A DNA stretch of 64,000 nt from Amycolatopsis mongoliensis (GCF_030285665.1 NZ_CP127295.1:434001-498000); one strand, 5' to 3'. Shown: positions 46,371 through 60,035, counted from the first letter of the stretch. The notes: generated from the sequence alone by a model not told the origin. Program-made: numbers and translations.

Positions 46371-47579
46371 ATGCGAACCCGGTACCGGTCGGCCCTGCTG
46401 GCGATCCTGGCCTGCGGCGCCCTGCTGCCCGCCGGGTGCGCGCGGTTCGACGACACCGCGGCGGGCCAGACCTTCAGCCCCGCCCCCGTGCCCAGCCCCG
46501 AGTCGCCGCCCGAGGTCCAGGGCCCCGGCGCGGACTCCGGCGGCGACGGCAGGCAGGCGCGGCCCGGCCAGTCGGCCACGCCCGTGCCGCCGCCGCAGGG
46601 GTGCAAGGACTTCGACCCGTCGGTGATCGCGACCTGCCTGGACACCGTCGCCGCGGTGGCGGGCCTACCGGGTGACGGCTCCACGCCGAGCGCGCTGGCC
46701 GGCGAGCGCAAGAGTGGCCGCGTGCTGCTGGCGACGGCGGGCAAGGATGCCACGGACTTCGCGAAGCTCGACGTCCAGGCGGCCGGGGACGGCGGCCTGA
46801 CCGGGCTCGCGCTTTCGCCGTCGTACGTCGAGGACCAGCTGGTGTTCGCCTACGTGACGACCGCGACGGACAACCGCGTCGTGCGCTTCGCGAAGGGGCA
46901 GACGGCGAAGCCGGTGCTCACCGGGATCCCGAAGGGCACGACCGGCAACCGCGGCACCATCAGCGCCGACAACCGCGGCGCGCTGCTCGTCGCCACCGGC
47001 GACGCCGGCAACCCGAACGCCGCCGCCGACCCGAACTCCCTCGCCGGGAAGGTGCTGCGGATCGACACGTCCGGCAAGGCCGCGGCCGGCAACCCGAACG
47101 GCTCGCTGGCCGTGGCGGCCGGGCTGCACGCGCCGGGCGGGCTGTGCACGTCCGCCGACGGCGGCCGCGTCTGGGTCACCGACCGGCTCGCCGACAAGGA
47201 CGCCATCTACCGGGTGCAGGCCGGGCAGCCGCTGACGACGCCGGCGTGGACGTGGCCGGACAAGCCGGGGGTCGGGGGTTGCGCCGACTTCGTCGACGCG
47301 AACGGCTCGGTCTCGGTCGGGATGTCGCTGGCCGGGAACCTGCAGAACCTGCCGGTGACGGCGGAGGGCGCGATCAGCGGCAAGCCGACGGTGAGCCTCG
47401 ACGGGAAGACCGGCAAGCCGCCGGAGACGTTCGGGCGGCTCGCCGGGATGAGCATGATCAACCCGCAGCTCGCGGTGGCCGGCACGGTCAACAAGGACGG
47501 CGGCACCCCGGTCTCGAGCGACGACCGCGTCGTCCTGATCACCCCGGCGACGTCCGGCGGCGGAAACGGCAAGGACTGA
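46371..47579 (+). CDS. LppZ-like beta-propeller lipoprotein
   Basis: A 402-residue protein with a lipoprotein signal (LLAILACGALLPAGCARFDD; Cys23 in the lipobox LPAGC). A long Pro/Gly/Ser linker (~30-75) is followed by a sugar-dehydrogenase-type propeller: DGGLTGLALSPSYVEDQLVF, GNRGTISADNRGALLVATGD, GLHAPGGLCTSADGGRVWVT. The catalytic His and PQQ ligands of true glucose dehydrogenases are not evident, as in mycobacterial LppZ. It sits on the outer face of the membrane; role unknown. A -10-like TAGGCT lies eight bases before the ATG. Confidence 0.85.
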   Translation: MRTRYRSALLAILACGALLPAGCARFDDTAAGQTFSPAPVPSPESPPEVQGPGADSGGDGRQARPGQSATPVPPPQGCKDFDPSVIATCLDTVAAVAGLPGDGSTPSALAGERKSGRVLLATAGKDATDFAKLDVQAAGDGGLTGLALSPSYVEDQLVFAYVTTATDNRVVRFAKGQTAKPVLTGIPKGTTGNRGTISADNRGALLVATGDAGNPNAAADPNSLAGKVLRIDTSGKAAAGNPNGSLAVAAGLHAPGGLCTSADGGRVWVTDRLADKDAIYRVQAGQPLTTPAWTWPDKPGVGGCADFVDANGSVSVGMSLAGNLQNLPVTAEGAISGKPTVSLDGKTGKPPETFGRLAGMSMINPQLAVAGTVNKDGGTPVSSDDRVVLITPATSGGGNGKD

Positions 47580-47580
47580 C

Positions 47581-48723
47581 CTACGCCGGCGGCTTCAGCT
47601 CCACCCGCCGTCCCTCCGCCGAGGACGTCAACCCGGCCTCCGCGAGCTGCAACCCCCGCGCGGCCGAGAAGAAGTCGTACCGGTGCTGCCGCCCGGCGAC
47701 GACGTCCCGGACGAACTCCTCCCACTGCGCCTTGAAGCCGTTGGCGAACTCGGCGTTGTCCGGCACCTCCTGCCACTGCTCGCGGAACGGCTCGGTGGCC
47801 GGCAGGTCCGGGTTCCAGACGGGCTTCGGCGTCGCCGAGCGGTGCTGGACGCGGCAGCGCCGCAGGCCGGCGACGGCGCTGCCCTCGGTGCCGTCGACCT
47901 GGAACTCGACCAGCTCGTCGCGGAAGACCCGCGTCGACCACGACGAGTTGATCTGCGCGATCGCCCCCGACTCGAGCTCGAAGATGCCGTACGCGGCGTC
48001 GTCGGCTGTCGCCGTGTACGCCTCGCCCTGCTCGTCCCAGCGGCGCGGGATGTGCGTGACCGCCTTCGCCGTCACCGCGCGGACCGCGCCGAAGAGGTTC
48101 TCCAGCACGTAGTTCCAGTGGCAGAACATGTCGAGCACGATCCCGCCGCCGTCCTCGGCGCGGTAGTTCCAGCTCGGCCGCTGCGCCTCCTGCCAGTCGC
48201 CCTCGAAGACCCAGTAGCCGAACTCACCGCGCACCGACAGGATGCGCCCGAAGAACCCGCCGTCGATCAGCCGCCGCAGCTTCCGCAGCCCCGGCAGGAA
48301 CAGCTTGTCGTGGACGACGCCGTGGCAGATCCCGGCGTCCCGCGCGAGCCCGGCCAGCTCCAGCGCCGCCGGCAGCGTCTCGGCCAGCGGCTTCTCGGCG
48401 TAGACGTGCTTCCCGGCGGCGATCGCCGCTCGCACCGACGGCTCGCGCGCCGACGTCAGCTGCGCGTCGAAGTAGATCCCCACGTCGCCCAGCGCCGAGC
48501 CGACGTCGGTCGTCCACGCGGTCAGGCCGTGCCGGTCGGCGAGTTCCTTGAGCTTCGTCGCGTTGCGCCCGGCGAGGATCGGCTCGAGCTGCACGCGCGT
48601 GCCGTCGGGCAGCTCGACGCCGCCCTGCTCGCGGATGGCCAGCACCGACCGGAGCAGGTGCTGCCGGTAGCCCATCCGGCCGGTGACCCCGTTGAGCAGC
48701 ACTCCGATGGCGGTCCGGTTCAT
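47581..48723 (-). CDS. Gfo/Idh/MocA-family oxidoreductase, fourth gene of sugar-type operon
   Basis: A 380-residue sugar dehydrogenase-like protein. The Rossmann start is GVLLNGVTGRMGYRQHLLRS, an altered motif, then EPILAGRNATKLKELADRHG, HVYAEKPLAETLPAALELAG (EKP) and GICHGVVHDKLFLPGL. The rest is the usual beta-sheet domain. It overlaps the preceding cupin gene by four bases (ATGA). With the first gene of the operon it makes two Gfo/Idh enzymes in one unit, typical of inositol or rare-sugar catabolism. Confidence 0.9.
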   Translation of the reverse strand: MNRTAIGVLLNGVTGRMGYRQHLLRSVLAIREQGGVELPDGTRVQLEPILAGRNATKLKELADRHGLTAWTTDVGSALGDVGIYFDAQLTSAREPSVRAAIAAGKHVYAEKPLAETLPAALELAGLARDAGICHGVVHDKLFLPGLRKLRRLIDGGFFGRILSVRGEFGYWVFEGDWQEAQRPSWNYRAEDGGGIVLDMFCHWNYVLENLFGAVRAVTAKAVTHIPRRWDEQGEAYTATADDAAYGIFELESGAIAQINSSWSTRVFRDELVEFQVDGTEGSAVAGLRRCRVQHRSATPKPVWNPDLPATEPFREQWQEVPDNAEFANGFKAQWEEFVRDVVAGRQHRYDFFSAARGLQLAEAGLTSSAEGRRVELKPPA

Positions 48724-49460
48724 CGCTGACGGCCTTCCTGGTCGAGGGCTTCCCCGCCGTGCGGCGAGAGGTCGTATTCGGCGCGGCGCCCGCACATGCC
48801 GTAGCTGTCGGGGTTCGACGGCGTCACGACCCGGACGCCCGACTGATCGAGGTGGCTCCCGTCGCCGTCGGCGAGGGCCTTGAGGTGCGCCCCGGTCAGT
48901 TCGGCCGCCTTCAGCGCCCCGGCCTGCCAGCGCGGTTCCCAGTCTCCGATTTTCGGCGACACCAGCGCGACGGCCGCCCGGTGGAAAGTCCGCAGCGGCT
49001 CCGGGTCGCCGTCGAGCAGGGCTTCCCGCAGCGGCAGGTAGCCGCGAATCGCCAGGTCACGACGTTGCCGGGCGGCGTCGTCGGTTTTCGGCAACGCGGC
49101 GGCCTCGGCGTATCGAGCGGGGTCGGCGAGTACCTCGGGCGGGAAGGTGAACACGGCGTCGCCCGCCTCGGGCAGGCCGCTGTTCTGCATGAGGACGGTG
49201 ACGCGCAAGCCACCGCCCTGCACCATCCGGTGGACGGTTCCCGGCGCGAACCAAGCGATCACGCCGGCTTCGAGCGGTGTCTCCGCGTACCCGCCGGTGC
49301 TCAGCGTCTGGACGGCGCCTCGTCCGGCCGTGACGACGTAGGCCTCGGTGCAGGCCAGGTGCAGGTGCGGGCTGCCGCCGCAGACCCCGTCCTCGGCTTC
49401 CCAGTCGTAGGCTCGCAGGTGCGAAACGCCAATGCCACCCGGTAGCGGGAATTCGTTCAT
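48720..49460 (-). CDS. cupin-domain protein, third gene of sugar-type operon
   Basis: A 246-residue protein with an N-terminal cupin (~15-120): GVCGGSPHLHLACTEAYVVT with the metal histidines and Glu, and GVIAWFAPGTVHRMVQGGG. A helical C-terminal part (~125-246) follows. It is probably a sugar isomerase or a sugar-binding regulator. The ATGA overlap with the preceding gene (49460) supports the start; an in-frame ATG six bases upstream is the alternative. Confidence 0.85.
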   Translation of the reverse strand: MNEFPLPGGIGVSHLRAYDWEAEDGVCGGSPHLHLACTEAYVVTAGRGAVQTLSTGGYAETPLEAGVIAWFAPGTVHRMVQGGGLRVTVLMQNSGLPEAGDAVFTFPPEVLADPARYAEAAALPKTDDAARQRRDLAIRGYLPLREALLDGDPEPLRTFHRAAVALVSPKIGDWEPRWQAGALKAAELTGAHLKALADGDGSHLDQSGVRVVTPSNPDSYGMCGRRAEYDLSPHGGEALDQEGRQR

Positions 49461-50377
49461 GACCATCCGTGCCCGTCGAGGTATTCGGCCACCTGATCGC
49501 GGTCCCAGGCGCCATCGGCGACGACGACCCGATAGCGGTACGTGAAGCTCTCGCCCGGCGGGAGGACGAATTCTTCGAAGAACGCCCACGAGAAGGCCAC
49601 CATGGGCGTGTCCTTCGACCGGACGAACCAGTGCGACTCGTGGATGGCGTGGTCGTTTTCCGGCGAGTGCGCGAAGACGAGCGTCGAGTGCGCGTCGACG
49701 TCGTCGTGCTCGCCGACGAAGGCCAGCCACGGCGCCTGCGCGCCCATCATGTCGTCGCCGCCGAGACCACCAGGACCGAGGACGCGGCCGCCGCTGAAGT
49801 CACGCGGGCCCCGCCAGTGCAGGCCGGTGTACCCGGCCTGCTCGCGGCCGGCGGTGGTCGGGCTGCCGAACACGAGCGGTGCGTCGCGGACGTTGGTCAG
49901 CTCGATGCCCCAGTCGATCGCCCAGGCGCCCTCGTCGGGCTCGACGGAGTGGACGACGATGTCGCGCCGCTCGCGCGCCCACCCGTCGCCGCGGTGGGTC
50001 ACCCAGGTGAGCCGTTCGGCGAAGGTGAGCCGGTCACCGTCGACGGTGAAGCCGGCGAACCCGTCGTGCCGCATCGAGCCGATGCGGTCGGGCAGGTCCT
50101 GGTACCAGTGGCCGGGGACGTAGGTGTGGCCGCCCCAGAAGTTCTGACCGGACAGGTGGCTCGACGTCATCTGCAGCCCCTTGTGCCACCGGTGGTCGGC
50201 GGGCCGGTACCCGCTGACGCGCCGGCCGCGGAGGGTGCGCAGCGGGTGGGTGTACGGCTTGCGCGACTCGTACGCGACAGGGTCGGGCTTGTACACATAG
50301 GACATGAGCTGGACGCCGGCGGCCTCGACGGTCACGCGGTCACCGTGCCGGTGCGTGACGGTGATCGCCGCGCTCAC
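49457..50377 (-). CDS. PmoA-family (DUF6807) protein, second gene of sugar-type operon
   Basis: A 306-residue all-beta protein with the DUF6807 signatures: YVYKPDPVAYESRKPYTHPL, PADHRWHKGLQMTSSHLSGQ (conserved DHxxHKG), NFWGGHTYVPGHWYQDL and later YTGLHWRGPRDFSGG. The family occurs beside Gfo/Idh dehydrogenases in sugar-catabolic operons. Its activity is unknown; a sugar-binding or mutarotase-like role is plausible. Overlaps both neighbours by four bases. Confidence 0.88.
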   Translation of the reverse strand: MSAAITVTHRHGDRVTVEAAGVQLMSYVYKPDPVAYESRKPYTHPLRTLRGRRVSGYRPADHRWHKGLQMTSSHLSGQNFWGGHTYVPGHWYQDLPDRIGSMRHDGFAGFTVDGDRLTFAERLTWVTHRGDGWARERRDIVVHSVEPDEGAWAIDWGIELTNVRDAPLVFGSPTTAGREQAGYTGLHWRGPRDFSGGRVLGPGGLGGDDMMGAQAPWLAFVGEHDDVDAHSTLVFAHSPENDHAIHESHWFVRSKDTPMVAFSWAFFEEFVLPPGESFTYRYRVVVADGAWDRDQVAEYLDGHGWS

Positions 50378-51483
50378 CGGTCCTTCCCCTCGGCGCCGGC
50401 CATGGCGCGGTAGAAGGGGTCACCGGGCCCGATCTCCCCGCGACGAACGCTCTGCCCGGTGAAGGCGGCCTTGTAGAGAGCGGCGACGAACTCCAGCACC
50501 CGCCGCCCGTCCCGCCCACCGCACGGCGGCCGCCGCCCGGCCCGGTAGGCGTCCAGAACGGGCTTCAACGCAGCGGCGTGCGAGCTGCCGACATCCTCCG
50601 CCGGTTCGGTCTCGATCCTGTTCGCATGAGGCGCGGGGGTGTATCGCCAATTTTCGGCAACGTGGCCGTAGAGGTGCGTGAGCTCGACGGTGGCACGTTC
50701 GCAGTCGATCCGGATCCGGCTCACTTCGTCGGGCGAAAGGACACTGTTGACGACGGTGGCCAGCGCCCCGGACCCGAACCGGACGAGGGCGGTGGAGACA
50801 TCCTCGGTCTCGACGTCGTGCACGAGCCGCGCGGTCATCGCCTGGACTTCGGCCCACTCGCCGTCCCCGCCGTCACTGTCCCCCTCGCCGGCGAGGAGGT
50901 GGAGCAGCAGATCCATCTGGTGGATGCCATGCCCCATGGCGGGCCCACCGCCTTCGGTCTCCCACCGCCCCCGCCACGGGACCGCGTAGTAGGCGGCATC
51001 GCGGTACCAGGTGGTCTGACAATGGGCGACGAGCGGACGGCCGAGCTCACCCTTCGCGAGCAGTGCCCGGAAGCGGGCGACGGCGGAGCCGGACCGCTGC
51101 TGGTAGACGAAGGAGACGTACGGCCCGCCTTCACGTTCGGCGGAGATCATCTCGTCGTACTCGGCGAGCGAACGGCACGGCGGCTTCTCGCACCAGACCC
51201 AGGCGCCGCTCTCGAGGACCTTTTTGGTCTGTTCGACGTGCAGGCCCGGTGGAGTGCAGATCGAGACGAGGTCAGGTTTTTGCTCGGCGAGCAGGGTGTC
51301 GAGGTCGCGGTAAGGCTTGGCATGTTCGGTGGTCGCACAGAAGTCAAGCACCCGAGCCTCATCGACATCCGCGGCGGCCACGAGATCGACATCATCGTGG
51401 TGAGCCCGGTAGGCGGCGCGATGACTGCCGGCAATAGCCCCAGCCCCGACGACGGCAACCCGCAAGCGCTTTCCGTGAGCCAA
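50374..51483 (-). CDS. Gfo/Idh/MocA-family oxidoreductase, first gene of sugar-type operon
   Basis: A ~369-residue NAD(P)-dependent dehydrogenase. LRVAVVGAGAIAGSHRAAYR is the Rossmann motif, VWCEKPPCRSLAEYDEMISA holds the EKP lysine, and AMGHGIHQMDLLLHLLAGE holds the catalytic His/Asp region. It likely oxidises a sugar or cyclitol. TTG 51483 is seven bases after GGAGGGAG; the in-frame ATG 51516 lies upstream of that site and is less likely. Genes 2-4 follow with ATGA overlaps. Confidence 0.87.
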   Translation of the reverse strand: MAHGKRLRVAVVGAGAIAGSHRAAYRAHHDDVDLVAAADVDEARVLDFCATTEHAKPYRDLDTLLAEQKPDLVSICTPPGLHVEQTKKVLESGAWVWCEKPPCRSLAEYDEMISAEREGGPYVSFVYQQRSGSAVARFRALLAKGELGRPLVAHCQTTWYRDAAYYAVPWRGRWETEGGGPAMGHGIHQMDLLLHLLAGEGDSDGGDGEWAEVQAMTARLVHDVETEDVSTALVRFGSGALATVVNSVLSPDEVSRIRIDCERATVELTHLYGHVAENWRYTPAPHANRIETEPAEDVGSSHAAALKPVLDAYRAGRRPPCGGRDGRRVLEFVAALYKAAFTGQSVRRGEIGPGDPFYRAMAGAEGKDR

Positions 51484-51834
51484 CCCGGACTCCCTCCTCA
51501 CCAACCTCGACGGCATCCCTTTCGCCGGCGCACTCCCCGTTTCGCCGCGCTGATCCAGCAGCGTCTTCGCCGTGCGAGCCCTCTCCCGTCAGCCTGTTCC
51601 GCCGAGCGAATCTTCTCCGCGCATCGCCCCGCGAGTCCCTCCTGCGGCACTCCCCGACCGTCTCAGAAAGCGCTTTCTCACGCAACGGCCACCATCGATG
51701 TCAACGTTGTCACCCCAGGTCCTCAACCGGAACGGACGACTCAGCCGCCTGACCGACCACAAACCGCGCACAACCAGCAATTCGCGAGCATCGAGCCCCG
51801 GTCACCTCAGGTAGGCGAGGTCGCCGACAACCCG
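51484..51834. other. promoter-side gap of the sugar-type operon
   Basis: About 350 bases, no gene. It holds two palindromes described separately and, presumably, the operon promoter. No adjacent LacI gene is present in the window. Confidence 0.5.
51665..51709. promoter_or_regulatory. LacI-type operators upstream of the sugar-type operon
   Basis: AGAAAGCGCTTTCT (51665-51678) is a perfect palindrome with the AAGCGCTT centre typical of LacI-family sites. CAACGTTG (51702-51709) is a second palindrome 24 bases on, also of LacI type. A third AAGCGCTT lies at 51464-51471 inside the first codons of the operon. Regulator gene not seen. Confidence 0.65.
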
Positions 51835-52371
51835 TCAGCGAGTCTTGCTGCGGGGCTCACGTTTCCGCGGCTGCCGGCTCTCGGCCCGCGCGGCTCGCAT
51901 GTCCAAGAAAGCAGCCACGCCCGACACGAGCGCAGCCAGGAACCCGAGGAACCGGCCGAAGCCCGGGGCGATGGCGATGCCGGCGGCGTCGAAGATGCCG
52001 CGCTGGTCAGCGTCGAACTCCCAGTCCAGCGTGAACCAGCCGACCACCATCAGCAGCAGCGACGCCACGGCGACCACGAGCCACAGGTGCGGCAGGCCGC
52101 TGACCCGCGCTTTCCGGTTTCGCCCGAAGATGACCACGACCAGCCCGGCCAGCAGCAACGGCAGCGGCGGACACCACGCGAAGAAGCTCGAGTGCCACGC
52201 GTCGCGGACGACGTCGCTGTGCGGCAACGACGAGAGGACGACCTCGATGTCCGGTTTGTTGGTGCTCAGCGTGGTCCACGGCAGGAACATCGAGCCCAGC
52301 GCGAGCAGCCCGGCCGCCAGGCCGAGCCACTCGCGCCAGGTGACGCTTTTGACGGAAAACGGCTGTGTCAT
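51835..52371 (-). CDS. small integral membrane protein of unknown function
   Basis: A 178-residue protein with four predicted transmembrane segments (WLGLAAGLLALGSMFLPWTT; PPLPLLLAGLVVVIFGR; LWLVVAVASLLLMVVGWFTL; FGRFLGFLAALVSGVAAFLD) and a basic cytoplasmic tail. The FLPWTTLS motif after helix 1 is common in actinobacterial membrane proteins. No function known. It lies just downstream of gatB, in the same direction, nine bases from its stop. Confidence 0.8.
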   Translation of the reverse strand: MTQPFSVKSVTWREWLGLAAGLLALGSMFLPWTTLSTNKPDIEVVLSSLPHSDVVRDAWHSSFFAWCPPLPLLLAGLVVVIFGRNRKARVSGLPHLWLVVAVASLLLMVVGWFTLDWEFDADQRGIFDAAGIAIAPGFGRFLGFLAALVSGVAAFLDMRAARAESRQPRKREPRSKTR

Positions 52372-52379
52372 GAAATCGG

Positions 52380-53885
52380 TCAGGAACCGACGCGCTCGAT
52401 GATCAGCTCACGGACCCGCTTGGCGTCGGCCTGCCCCTTGGTCGCCTTCATGACCGCGCCGACGATCGCGCCCGCCGCGGCCACCTTGCCGCCGCGGATC
52501 TTGTCCGCGACGTCCGGCTGCGCCGCCAGGGCGTCGTCGATCGCCGCGAGCAGCGCCGAGTCGTCCGAGACGACCTTCAGCCCACGCTTCTCGACGACCT
52601 CGCGCGGCTCGCCCTCACCGGCGAGCACGCCCTGGACGACCTCCTTGGCCAGCTTGTTCGTCAGCTCACCGGACGAAACCAGCCCGATGACCTCGGCGAC
52701 CTGCTTCGGCGTGATCGCCAGGTCGGCCAGCTCGACCTCGCGGGTGTTCGCCTCCTGAGCCAGCGTGTTGACCCACCAGCCGCGGGCTTCGTCCGGCGAT
52801 GCGCCGGCCTCGACCGTGGCCGCGACGAGGTCGACGGCACCGACGTTCAGCAGGTCACGCAGGGCTTCGTCGGAAAGTGACCACTCCTGCTGGATCCGCT
52901 TGCGCCGCTCGGACGGCATCTCCGGCAACGTGCCACGCAGTTCCTCGACCCACTCGCGCGCCGGCGCGATCGGGACCAGATCGGGCTCCGGGAAGTACCG
53001 GTAGTCCTCCGCGGTCTCCTTCGTCCGGCCGGACGACGTGGTGCCGTCGGCCTCCTGGAAGTGCCGCGTCTCCTGCTTGATCGAACCGCCCTCGGCGAGG
53101 ATCGCCGCCTGCCGGGTCATCTCGTAGCGAACGGCCCGTTCGACACTGCGCAGCGAGTTGACGTTCTTCGTCTCGGTGCGCGTACCGAACTCGGTCGCGT
53201 CCTTCGCCATGAGCGAAACGTTCGCGTCGCACCGCAGCGAGCCCTGGTCCATGCGGACGTCGGACACGTCGAGCGCGCGCAGCAGATCGCGCAGGGCGCT
53301 CACGTACGCCCGCGCGACCTCGGGGGCCCGCTCGCCGGTTCCCTCGATCGGCTTGGTGACGATTTCGATCAGCGGAACCCCGGCCCGGTTGTAGTCGAGC
53401 AGCGAGTGCTCGGCACCGTGGATCCGGCCGGTGGCGCCGCCGACGTGCAGCGACTTGCCGGTGTCCTCCTCCATGTGCGCGCGCTCGATCTCCACGCGCA
53501 CGACCTCGCCGTCGTCGAGCGTGACGTCGAGGTAGCCGTCGAAGGCGATCGGCTCGTCGTACTGCGACGTCTGGAAGTTCTTCGGCATGTCCGGGTAGAA
53601 GTAGTTCTTCCGGGCGAACCGGCACCACTCGGCGATCTCGCAGTTCAGCGCGAGACCGATCCGGATCGCGCCCTCGACGGCCTTGCCGTTGAGGGTCGGC
53701 AGCGCCCCGGGCAGGCCGAGGCAGGTCGGGCAGACCTTCGTGTTCGGCTCGCCGCCGAACTCGTTCGGGCAGCCGCAGAACATCTTCGTGTTGGTGTTCA
53801 GCTCGACGTGCACCTCGAGCCCCAGCACGGGGTTGAACCGCTCGATGACGTCGGCGTAGTCCATCAACTCGGCCACGGCAGTCAC
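52380..53885 (-). CDS. gatB: Asp/Glu-tRNA amidotransferase subunit B
   Basis: A 501-residue protein. [20 protein letters not shown] begins the catalytic kinase-like domain; CGCPNEFGG and [10 protein letters not shown] give the four zinc cysteines; then [20 protein letters not shown], and a C-terminal YqeY-type tail domain (~400-500; [20 protein letters not shown]). It phosphorylates Glu-tRNA(Gln) so that GatA-made ammonia can amidate it. GTG 53885 overlaps the gatA stop. Order gatC-gatA-gatB is the actinobacterial one. Confidence 0.97.
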   Translation of the reverse strand: MTAVAELMDYADVIERFNPVLGLEVHVELNTNTKMFCGCPNEFGGEPNTKVCPTCLGLPGALPTLNGKAVEGAIRIGLALNCEIAEWCRFARKNYFYPDMPKNFQTSQYDEPIAFDGYLDVTLDDGEVVRVEIERAHMEEDTGKSLHVGGATGRIHGAEHSLLDYNRAGVPLIEIVTKPIEGTGERAPEVARAYVSALRDLLRALDVSDVRMDQGSLRCDANVSLMAKDATEFGTRTETKNVNSLRSVERAVRYEMTRQAAILAEGGSIKQETRHFQEADGTTSSGRTKETAEDYRYFPEPDLVPIAPAREWVEELRGTLPEMPSERRKRIQQEWSLSDEALRDLLNVGAVDLVAATVEAGASPDEARGWWVNTLAQEANTREVELADLAITPKQVAEVIGLVSSGELTNKLAKEVVQGVLAGEGEPREVVEKRGLKVVSDDSALLAAIDDALAAQPDVADKIRGGKVAAAGAIVGAVMKATKGQADAKRVRELIIERVGS

Positions 53886-55399
53886 TTCGTTCCTCCCAGC
53901 TCCGGGACCTTGTGGACGAGCGACCCACCGGCGGCGGCGTCGCGGGCGGCCTCGTAGGCGGCGCCGATCCGGTAGAGCCGGTCGTCGGCGAGCGCCGGGG
54001 CCATGATCTGCAGGCCGACCGGCAGCCCGTCTTCGTCGGACAGCCCGCTCGGCACGCTCATCGCGGCGTTGCCGGCCAGGTTCGACGGGATCGTGCACAG
54101 GTCGGCGAGGTACATCGCCATCGGGTCGTCGACGCGCTCGCCGATCTTGAACGCCGTGGTCGGCGTCGTGGGCGAAACGAGGACATCGACCTTTTCGAAG
54201 GCAGCCGCGAAGTCACGCGTGATGAGCGTGCGCACCTTCTGCGCCGAGCCGTAGTAGGCGTCGTAGTAACCGGACGACAGCGCGTAGGTGCCCAGCATGA
54301 TCCGCCGCTTGACCTCGGCGCCGAAGCCCTTCTCGCGAGTGAGCGACATGACCTCTTCGGCGCTGTGCGTGCCGTCGTCGGCGACGCGCAGGCCGTAGCG
54401 CATGGCGTCGAACCGGGCGAGGTTCGACGAGCACTCGCTCGGCGCGATCAGGTAGTACGCCGGCAGCGCGTAGACGAAGTGCGGACAAGACACCTCGACG
54501 ACCTCGGCACCGAGCGCACGCAACTGCTCGACCGCGGCCTGGAACGACCGCTCCACGCCCGGCTGGTAGCCGTCGCCGCCGAACTCCTTCACGACGCCGA
54601 CCTTGACGCCCTTGAGGTCACCCTGCATACCCTGCCGGGCGGCGGCGACCACCGGCGGCACCGGCGCGTCGATGGAGGTCGAGTCGAGCGGGTCGTGCCC
54701 GGCGATGACCTCGTGCAGCAGGGCGGCGTCGAGCACCGTCCGCGCGCAGGGCCCGGCCTGGTCGAGCGAGGACGAAAACGCGACGAGCCCGTACCGCGAC
54801 ACCCCGCCGTAGGTCGGCTTGACCCCGACGGTGCCGGTCACGGACCCGGGCTGGCGGATCGAACCGCCGGTGTCGGTGCCGATGGCGATGGCGGCTTCGA
54901 AGGCCGCGATCGACGCCGACGAGCCACCGCCGGAACCGCCCGGGATGCGGGCGTGGTCCCACGGGTTGTGCGTCGGACCGTACGCCGAGTTCTCGGTCGA
55001 CGAGCCCATGGCGAACTCGTCCATGTTCGTCTTGCCGAGAATCACGACACCGGCCTCGCGCAGCTTGCGCGTCACGGTCGCGTCGTACGGCGGGATCCAG
55101 CCTTCGAGCGTTTTCGAACCACAGGTCGTCGGCACGCCCTCGGTGGTCAGCACGTCCTTGAGCGCGAGCGGCACGCCGGCCAGCGGCGACGCGGGCGCGC
55201 TACCACCGGCGATGCCCTCGTCGACGGCCTTGGCCGCGGCCAGCGCGCCCTCGGTGTCGACGTGCAGGAACGCATGGATGTGGTCGTCGACCTCGGCGAT
55301 CCGGTCCAGGTGGGCCTGGGTGACCTCGACCGCGGACACCTCACGCGAGTGGATCTTCTCCGCCAGTTCCGCGGCGGTCAGCTTGATGAGCTCGGTCAC
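53882..55399 (-). CDS. gatA: Asp/Glu-tRNA amidotransferase subunit A
   Basis: A 505-residue amidase. The Ser-cisSer-Lys triad is Lys81 ([19 protein letters not shown]), Ser156 ([20 protein letters not shown]) and Ser180 ([16 protein letters not shown]), positions that match GatA of other bacteria. It releases ammonia from glutamine and passes it through a tunnel to GatB. Overlaps gatC (ATGA, 55399) and gatB. Confidence 0.97.
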   Translation of the reverse strand: MTELIKLTAAELAEKIHSREVSAVEVTQAHLDRIAEVDDHIHAFLHVDTEGALAAAKAVDEGIAGGSAPASPLAGVPLALKDVLTTEGVPTTCGSKTLEGWIPPYDATVTRKLREAGVVILGKTNMDEFAMGSSTENSAYGPTHNPWDHARIPGGSGGGSSASIAAFEAAIAIGTDTGGSIRQPGSVTGTVGVKPTYGGVSRYGLVAFSSSLDQAGPCARTVLDAALLHEVIAGHDPLDSTSIDAPVPPVVAAARQGMQGDLKGVKVGVVKEFGGDGYQPGVERSFQAAVEQLRALGAEVVEVSCPHFVYALPAYYLIAPSECSSNLARFDAMRYGLRVADDGTHSAEEVMSLTREKGFGAEVKRRIMLGTYALSSGYYDAYYGSAQKVRTLITRDFAAAFEKVDVLVSPTTPTTAFKIGERVDDPMAMYLADLCTIPSNLAGNAAMSVPSGLSDEDGLPVGLQIMAPALADDRLYRIGAAYEAARDAAAGGSLVHKVPELGGTK

Positions 55400-55695
55400 T
55401 GCTCTTCCCCCAGAATCCGCGGCACCCGGAAGCGGCCGTCCTCGGCGGCCGGCGCACCGGCCAGCGCCTGCTGCTGCGTGAGCCCGGGAACGACGACGTC
55501 CTGCCGGAAGACGTTCGTCAGCGGCACGGCGTGCGAGGTGGGCGGCACGTCGTCGGCGGCGACCTCGCTCACCTTGGCCACCGAGTCCAGGATCTGGTCG
55601 AGCTGGCCGGCGAAGACGTCGAGCTCGTCGTCGGTCACGGCCAGCCTGGCCAGCTTCGCGAGGTGCGCGACCTCGTCTCGGGAAATATTGGGCAC
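55396..55695 (-). CDS. gatC: Asp/Glu-tRNA amidotransferase subunit C
   Basis: A 99-residue helper that wraps Gat[21 protein letters not shown], then [20 protein letters not shown] and a C-terminal FRQDVV and [13 protein letters not shown], the family end motif. GTG 55695 follows GGGAG by about eight bases. First gene of gatCAB. Confidence 0.94.
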   Translation of the reverse strand: MPNISRDEVAHLAKLARLAVTDDELDVFAGQLDQILDSVAKVSEVAADDVPPTSHAVPLTNVFRQDVVVPGLTQQQALAGAPAAEDGRFRVPRILGEEQ

Positions 55696-55928
55696 GCGGG
55701 TGACTCCCGGGTTGTGCTGTGCGGGTTGTCTCGGAAGCTGCAAGTCTATGGTGACGACGCCGGACGACTCGACTGGGTTACGCCCGGCGCAGGCCGGGTG
55801 CCGTCCGGCGACGCTCGCATCCCGCCCGGCGGACAGCGGGTCCCGCACGCCGGGTGGGTCTGTCACAATCGGCGACCGGCATCGAGCGTCCCACGGCAAG
55901 GCTGGGACGCCAGAGGTGAGAGGGGCGC

Positions 55929-56585
55929 GTGGTGTCGTTCCTGATCCGGGTCCTCCTTCCGGACAGCCCGGGGACCCTCGGCGCGGTCGCCACGGCGCTC
56001 GGCACGGTCGGCGCCGACATCCTCAGCGTGGACGTCGTCGAGCGCGGCACCGGAGTGGCGGTGGACGACCTCGTGGTCGAACTCCCGTCCGGCCGGCTGC
56101 CCGACGCGCTCATCACGGCGGCCGAGAGTGTCGAAGGCGTCGAAGTGGACGCGGTCCGCCCCTACGCGGGCGTGCTGGACACGCACCGCGAGCTCGAACT
56201 CGTCGAAGAAATCGCCGCGCAGCCGAAGACCGGCCTCGCCATCCTCGCCGAGGGGGTGCCCCGCATCGTCCGCGCAGGCTGGGCGATGGTCGTCGAACAC
56301 GCCGAGACCGGCGCGATCCGGCTGGCGTCGTCGAGCGCCGCCCCGGAGACCCCGATCACCGACCTGCCCTGGCTCCCGCTCGAGCGCGCGACGGTGCTCG
56401 ACGGCGAGGAAGCCTGGATCCCGGAGACGTGGAAGGAGCTCGGCACCGAGCTGGCGGCCACCCCGCTCGGCAAACCGGGCAAGGCGCTGCTCGTCGCGCG
56501 CCCAGGAGGTCCGGCCTTCCGCGCGGCCGAGGTCGCCCGGCTCGCCCACCTCGCCGGGATCGTCGCGGTCGTCCTCGACGGCTAG
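55929..56585 (+). CDS. ACT-domain protein
   Basis: A 218-residue protein with an N-terminal ACT domain (~1-75): [20 protein letters not shown] and [12 protein letters not shown]. The C-terminal part (~80-218) is a ligand-binding-type alpha/beta region with [20 protein letters not shown] and [20 protein letters not shown]. It probably binds an amino acid as a cytosolic sensor; nothing more can be said. Conserved next to gatCAB in related actinobacteria, to my knowledge. It diverges from gatC. Confidence 0.85.
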   Translation: MVSFLIRVLLPDSPGTLGAVATALGTVGADILSVDVVERGTGVAVDDLVVELPSGRLPDALITAAESVEGVEVDAVRPYAGVLDTHRELELVEEIAAQPKTGLAILAEGVPRIVRAGWAMVVEHAETGAIRLASSSAAPETPITDLPWLPLERATVLDGEEAWIPETWKELGTELAATPLGKPGKALLVARPGGPAFRAAEVARLAHLAGIVAVVLDG

Positions 56586-56600
56586 CCCCCACGCGTTGCC

Positions 56601-56638
56601 GAAAAGGGGACGAGTCCACGTGGGCTCGTCCCCTTTTC
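56601..56638. terminator. bidirectional terminator between the ACT gene and the GNAT gene
   Basis: Perfect 14-base arms GAAAAGGGGACGAG and CTCGTCCCCTTTTC; the loop holds CCACGTGG. Each side of the stem ends in A/T-rich bases, so it can stop transcripts from both convergent genes. Confidence 0.85.
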
Positions 56639-56651
56639 GACGAACACCAGG

Positions 56652-60035
<3,384 letters not shown>

